Source of the DNA: Permianibacter fluminis
Lineage (GTDB): Bacteria > Pseudomonadota > Gammaproteobacteria > Enterobacterales > Permianibacteraceae
DNA length: 64,000 bases
Direction of reading: 5' to 3'
Assembly (NCBI RefSeq): GCF_013179735.1
Contig: NZ_JABMEG010000001.1
Span: forward strand, 1,178,001-1,242,000
Part shown: positions 60,964-64,000 of the stretch, piece by piece
Layout of the letters: each line of letters starts with the position of its first letter
Numbering within the stretch: the first letter of the stretch is position 1
Notes under the pieces: generated by a model
Database searches by the model: none
What the model was told of the DNA's origin: nothing
The model's input: the letters and a program-made list of their open reading frames with translations, nothing else
Program-made: the position numbers and the translations under genes

Positions 60964-61989
60964 ATGAAAACGCTCGCCAAAGTAAAATCCGAACCGGGTA
61001 TCTGGATGGTGGATGCCGCCAAGCCGGATGTCGGTCCTAACGATGTGCTGATCAAAATCAAGAAGACCGCCATCTGCGGCACCGACATGCACATCTACAA
61101 ATGGGATGAGTGGTCGCAGAAAACCATCCCGGTGCCGATGACGGTCGGCCACGAATACGTCGGCGTGGTTGCCGGCATGGGCAGCGAAGTCAAAGGCCTG
61201 AAAATTGGCCAGCGCGTTTCTGGTGAAGGCCATCTGGTTTGCGGTCATTGCCGCAACTGCCGCGCCGGTCGCCGTCACCTGTGCCGCAACACCACCGGTG
61301 TTGGCGTCAACCGTCCGGGCGCGTTTGCCGAATATCTGGTGATTCCGGCTGAAAACGCCTTCCCGATCCCGGATGACATTCCGGATGACATCGCCGCCAT
61401 TTTTGATCCGTTCGGCAATGCCACCCACACCGCGCTGTCGTTTGATCTGGTCGGTGAAGACGTGCTGATCACCGGCGCCGGCCCGATCGGCATCATGGCG
61501 GTCGCGATTTGCCGTCATGTTGGCGCCCGTCATATCGTCATCACCGACGTCAATGAATACCGGCTCGATCTCGCCAAGAAAATGGGCGCCACCCGCGCGG
61601 TCAACGTCAGCAAAGAGAAAGTCACCGACGTCATGCACGAGCTCGGCATGACCGAAGGCTTTGATGTGGGTCTGGAAATGTCCGGCGTACCGGCCGCGTT
61701 CCGCGGCATGCTCGAAGCGATGAACCACGGCGGCAAAATTGCAATGCTCGGCATTCCACCGTCAGAAGCGGCAGTGGATTGGAATCAGGTGATTTTCAAA
61801 GGTTTGATCATCAAAGGCATTTACGGCCGCGAGATGTACGAGACTTGGTACAAGATGGTCGCGATGATCCAGTCCGGCCTGGACCTGACGCCGATTATCA
61901 CTCACCGATTCAACGTGGCTGATTTCCAGAAAGGCTTTGAGACGATGGGATCGGGTAACTCGGGTAAGGTGATTCTCAGTTGGGAATAA
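60964..61989 (+). CDS. tdh: L-threonine 3-dehydrogenase
   Basis: 341 residues of a zinc-dependent medium-chain dehydrogenase. The catalytic-zinc Cys is in [14 protein letters not shown] and the His/Glu in GHEYVG. The structural zinc loop is [15 protein letters not shown]. The NAD loop is [11 protein letters not shown]. These are Tdh signatures. It oxidises threonine to 2-amino-3-oxobutyrate, which Kbl then cleaves. A strong terminator follows at 62034-62062. Confidence 0.97.
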   Translation: MKTLAKVKSEPGIWMVDAAKPDVGPNDVLIKIKKTAICGTDMHIYKWDEWSQKTIPVPMTVGHEYVGVVAGMGSEVKGLKIGQRVSGEGHLVCGHCRNCRAGRRHLCRNTTGVGVNRPGAFAEYLVIPAENAFPIPDDIPDDIAAIFDPFGNATHTALSFDLVGEDVLITGAGPIGIMAVAICRHVGARHIVITDVNEYRLDLAKKMGATRAVNVSKEKVTDVMHELGMTEGFDVGLEMSGVPAAFRGMLEAMNHGGKIAMLGIPPSEAAVDWNQVIFKGLIIKGIYGREMYETWYKMVAMIQSGLDLTPIITHRFNVADFQKGFETMGSGNSGKVILSWE

Positions 61990-62033
61990 CCCTGCACTGA
62001 TAGAGCGACTGACTTACTTTTTAGCTCTGGAAA

Positions 62034-62067
62034 CAAAGAGGCCCGCACTGCGGGCCTCTTTGTTTTT
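62034..62067 (+). terminator. Terminator after tdh
   Basis: CAAAGAGGCCCGC (62034-62046), loop ACT, GCGGGCCTCTTTG (62050-62062), then TTTTT. Perfect 13-bp stem. Confidence 0.92.
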
Positions 62068-62089
62068 CGGTCTTGTTTCAGTGCGCCTT

Positions 62090-62302
62090 TTATGTGCCGC
62101 CAATTTTGCGTCCCCACCTCGGCAGCTTTAATAAAAGATGAGCGACAAGCCAGCAGATCGGAAATGCCACGATAAATCCGCCGTGTGCCATTCCCCAGCC
62201 AGTGAAGTGGGGCCATTGAAAGTGATTTGCCAATATCAGCCAAACGGCAAGAAATACGCTGGCCAGCAAAAACGAAACGAGAAGGTGTATTAGTGACCTC
62301 AT
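62090..62302 (-). CDS. Small two-helix membrane protein, hypothetical
   Basis: 70 residues with two hydrophobic helices (LVSFLLASVFLAVWLIL and FIVAFPICWLVAHLLL) and a basic C-terminus. It starts 12 bp after the CDF exporter stop, with GGAAG before its ATG, so the two are probably co-transcribed. It has the shape of small DUF2798-type membrane proteins, but I cannot assign it firmly. Confidence 0.6.
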   Translation of the reverse strand: MRSLIHLLVSFLLASVFLAVWLILANHFQWPHFTGWGMAHGGFIVAFPICWLVAHLLLKLPRWGRKIGGT

Positions 62303-62314
62303 TTCGCACTTCCA

Positions 62315-63307
62315 TCACGTGTGAAATTGGGCCATCGAGCAATGCACACCCTCCTGCTCAATCTCAATGGTTGTATGCGCCAAGCCATGCTGGTGTGCCA
62401 GCGCATGCACCACCTGCTTGATTGTGCCTATCTGATGAATATCGGTGGCTTCGGCCACAATCAAATGCGTGGTCAGCACATGGCGTTCGCCATCCAGTGA
62501 CCACAAGTGGGTATGGTGACAAGACAGCACCTGTGGAATGGCGCAGAGTTGCTGCTCGATTTCCGGCAGGCTCAGTTCTTCCGGCACCGCCTGCAGAAAC
62601 AGCGCCAGGGTCCGACGCAGATTTTTGACCACGTTGTACGACACATACAGGGTGATCAGCACCGACAGGATCGGATCTAGGATCGGCATCGGTTTGACCA
62701 TCATCACTGCGCTGACAATCAGCACCGCGACCCAGCCGAGTAAATCTTCGTACAAATGCCAGGCCAGCACCTTGGCATTCAATGTTTGTTCGTGACGCAT
62801 CCGGAACGCGGCGAAGCCGTTGACGGCCACACCCAGCACCGCCAGTGCAAGCATGCCGGGTGCATGCACCGTTTCGGGATGCAGCAGGCGCGGAATCGCT
62901 TCCGACAGAATGAACAGGCCGCCGGCGATCAGCACCACGGTATTGATTAGCGCACCGAGCAGGGAGAACCGGCGATGGCCGTAGGAGTAACGCTCATTGG
63001 CGGCTTTGCCGGCGTAGTGTTCAAGCTTCCAGGCCATGCCGAGCGCGACGCTATCGCCCAGGTCATGCAGCGCGTCTGAGGTGATCGCCAGACTGTTGGT
63101 CAGCCAGCCGCCGATGAACTCGATAATCGTGAATGACAGGTTCAGCCAGAACGCTAACGCGATATTGCTGCCGGCGTGATGATGGTGATGGTGACCCGGC
63201 GCATGCGAATGACCATGAGCCGAACCATGGCCCGCATCATTGCCATGACCGTGCGAGTGGTGGCCATGATTCGGCGCGGAATGCGAATTGACAGGTTCGG
63301 TGGCCAT
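62315..63307 (-). CDS. CDF-family metal cation exporter with His-rich N-terminus
   Basis: 330 residues. The N-terminal ~45 residues are a His/Gly-rich metal-binding tail. Six membrane segments follow, with the CDF site SDALHDLGDSVALGMAW in TM2 and HLYEDLLGWVAVL in TM5, and a His-rich C-terminal cytoplasmic domain (CHHTHLWSLDGERHVLTTH split). The ZitB/CzcD group exports Zn, Co or Cd in exchange for protons. The metal is inferred from the family. Divergent from the SDR gene with about 95 bp between. Confidence 0.92.
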   Translation of the reverse strand: MATEPVNSHSAPNHGHHSHGHGNDAGHGSAHGHSHAPGHHHHHHAGSNIALAFWLNLSFTIIEFIGGWLTNSLAITSDALHDLGDSVALGMAWKLEHYAGKAANERYSYGHRRFSLLGALINTVVLIAGGLFILSEAIPRLLHPETVHAPGMLALAVLGVAVNGFAAFRMRHEQTLNAKVLAWHLYEDLLGWVAVLIVSAVMMVKPMPILDPILSVLITLYVSYNVVKNLRRTLALFLQAVPEELSLPEIEQQLCAIPQVLSCHHTHLWSLDGERHVLTTHLIVAEATDIHQIGTIKQVVHALAHQHGLAHTTIEIEQEGVHCSMAQFHT

Positions 63308-63401
63308 AACGGGCGCAGACTACCTTGCGTGGCTACAAATCGTCGTAGCATTATGCGGCACGGTTTTGTCGCAAGACAGTCTTCCCTGATTGGAATCCCT
63401 C

Positions 63402-64000
63402 ATGGCAACCCCCTACCACATTGCACTCGTCACCGGTGCCTCCAGCGGCTTCGGTGAAGCCATCGCCGAACGGCTCGCAGTCCGCGGCATGAAACTCGTC
63501 CTGTTGGCGCGCCGCGCTGACCGCCTGCAGGCACTCGCTGCGCGCCTGAACGTGCCCTGTCACATCATTGCTGTGGATGTTCGTGACCAGGCTGCGCTGC
63601 GCGCTGCCATCGCGGCGATTCCGGCCGAGTTTGCAGCCGTCGATGTGCTGGTCAACAACGCCGGCTTGGCGCTGGGTCTGGAGCCTGCGCATAAAGCCGA
63701 CTTCGATGATTGGCAGCAGATGATCGATACCAATTGCACCGCACTGGCTTTGCTGACCCGCCTGATTTTGCCGGGCATGGTCGAACGCGGACGTGGTCAT
63801 ATTCTGATGATGGGCTCCATCGCCGGCTCGTACGCGTATCCGGGGGGCAATGCCTATGGTGCCAGCAAGGCGTTTGTCGATCAGTTTGCCCGCAATGTCC
63901 GCGCCGATGTGCTCGGCACCGGCGTGCGTGTCACCAATATCGAACCCGGTTTGGTCGGCGGCAGCGAATTCTCGCTGGTACGTTTCAAAGGCGATGCCGA
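63402..64000 (+). CDS. Short-chain dehydrogenase (YdfG-like), 3' truncated by window edge
   Basis: The ATG at 63402 opens a frame to the window end, about 199 residues. The classical SDR Rossmann loop is TGASSGFGEAIA at about residues 11-22. Then come the structural NNAG, the Ser in MMGSIAGSYAY, and the catalytic Tyr and Lys in YGASK. The closest type is YdfG, an NADP-dependent 3-hydroxy acid (serine) dehydrogenase. The C-terminal ~50 residues are outside the window. Confidence 0.88.
   Translation, partial: MATPYHIALVTGASSGFGEAIAERLAVRGMKLVLLARRADRLQALAARLNVPCHIIAVDVRDQAALRAAIAAIPAEFAAVDVLVNNAGLALGLEPAHKADFDDWQQMIDTNCTALALLTRLILPGMVERGRGHILMMGSIAGSYAYPGGNAYGASKAFVDQFARNVRADVLGTGVRVTNIEPGLVGGSEFSLVRFKGDA

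Overview
The window is about 60% G+C chromosomal DNA from a Gram-negative gammaproteobacterium. It carries type II secretion ExeA/ExeB, three TonB-dependent receptors (TBDRs), RecG, YccF, a Kbl/Tdh threonine pathway and two diguanylate cyclases. The mix of xanthomonad-like and alteromonad-like carbohydrate genes does not allow a genus call. No rRNA, tRNA or CRISPR was seen.

Layout. 1-5.5 kb: 3' end of gspA/exeA, gspB/exeB, a DUF418 membrane protein, a rhodanese-like/methyltransferase fusion and a membrane diguanylate cyclase. 5.8-7.6 kb: a RegB/RegA-type redox two-component pair. 8.2-21.5 kb: a glycoside-uptake locus with a large TBDR, SapC-like protein, two FAD-dependent halogenase-like proteins, a sodium/sugar symporter, a membrane-bound AraC-type regulator and a GH3 beta-glucosidase lipoprotein. 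Three of its intergenic regions share a GTTGAAC/GTTCAAC motif, which suggests one regulon. 21.9-32.8 kb: a lower-G+C island with an exported Ig/cyclase-like protein, a 2355-residue exported RHS protein with a variable C-terminal tip, and a small downstream ORF that may be its immunity gene.

32.9-37.2 kb: an ECF sigma/anti-sigma pair with a DUF6249 protein, then recG and a small overlapping ORF. 37.3-41.1 kb: three periplasmic solute-binding-like proteins and a lipoprotein hydrolase. 41.3-42.8 kb: a remnant integron with a recognisable attC, one cassette ORF, an attI-like segment and an integrase gene broken by an amber codon and probably by a frameshift. 42.9-47.2 kb: GABA aminotransferase, a PAS-GGDEF protein and malate dehydrogenase.

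47.6-54.8 kb: a second TBDR followed by two tandem paralogues that fuse a chalcone-isomerase-like domain to a TonB C-terminal domain, then a CoA-binding protein, a YhhN protein and YccF. 54.9-59.3 kb: a third TBDR and a gamma-glutamyltransferase. 59.4-62 kb: kbl and tdh, which convert threonine to glycine and acetyl-CoA. 62-64 kb: a small membrane protein, a His-rich CDF metal exporter and the start of a short-chain dehydrogenase.

The most unusual items are the paired chalcone-isomerase-like/TonB fusions, the shared operator of the glycoside locus, the RHS island with its candidate toxin tip and immunity gene, and the decayed single-cassette integron. Intergenic regions also hold short tandem arrays with 14-, 16- and 18-bp periods and several palindromic repeats.
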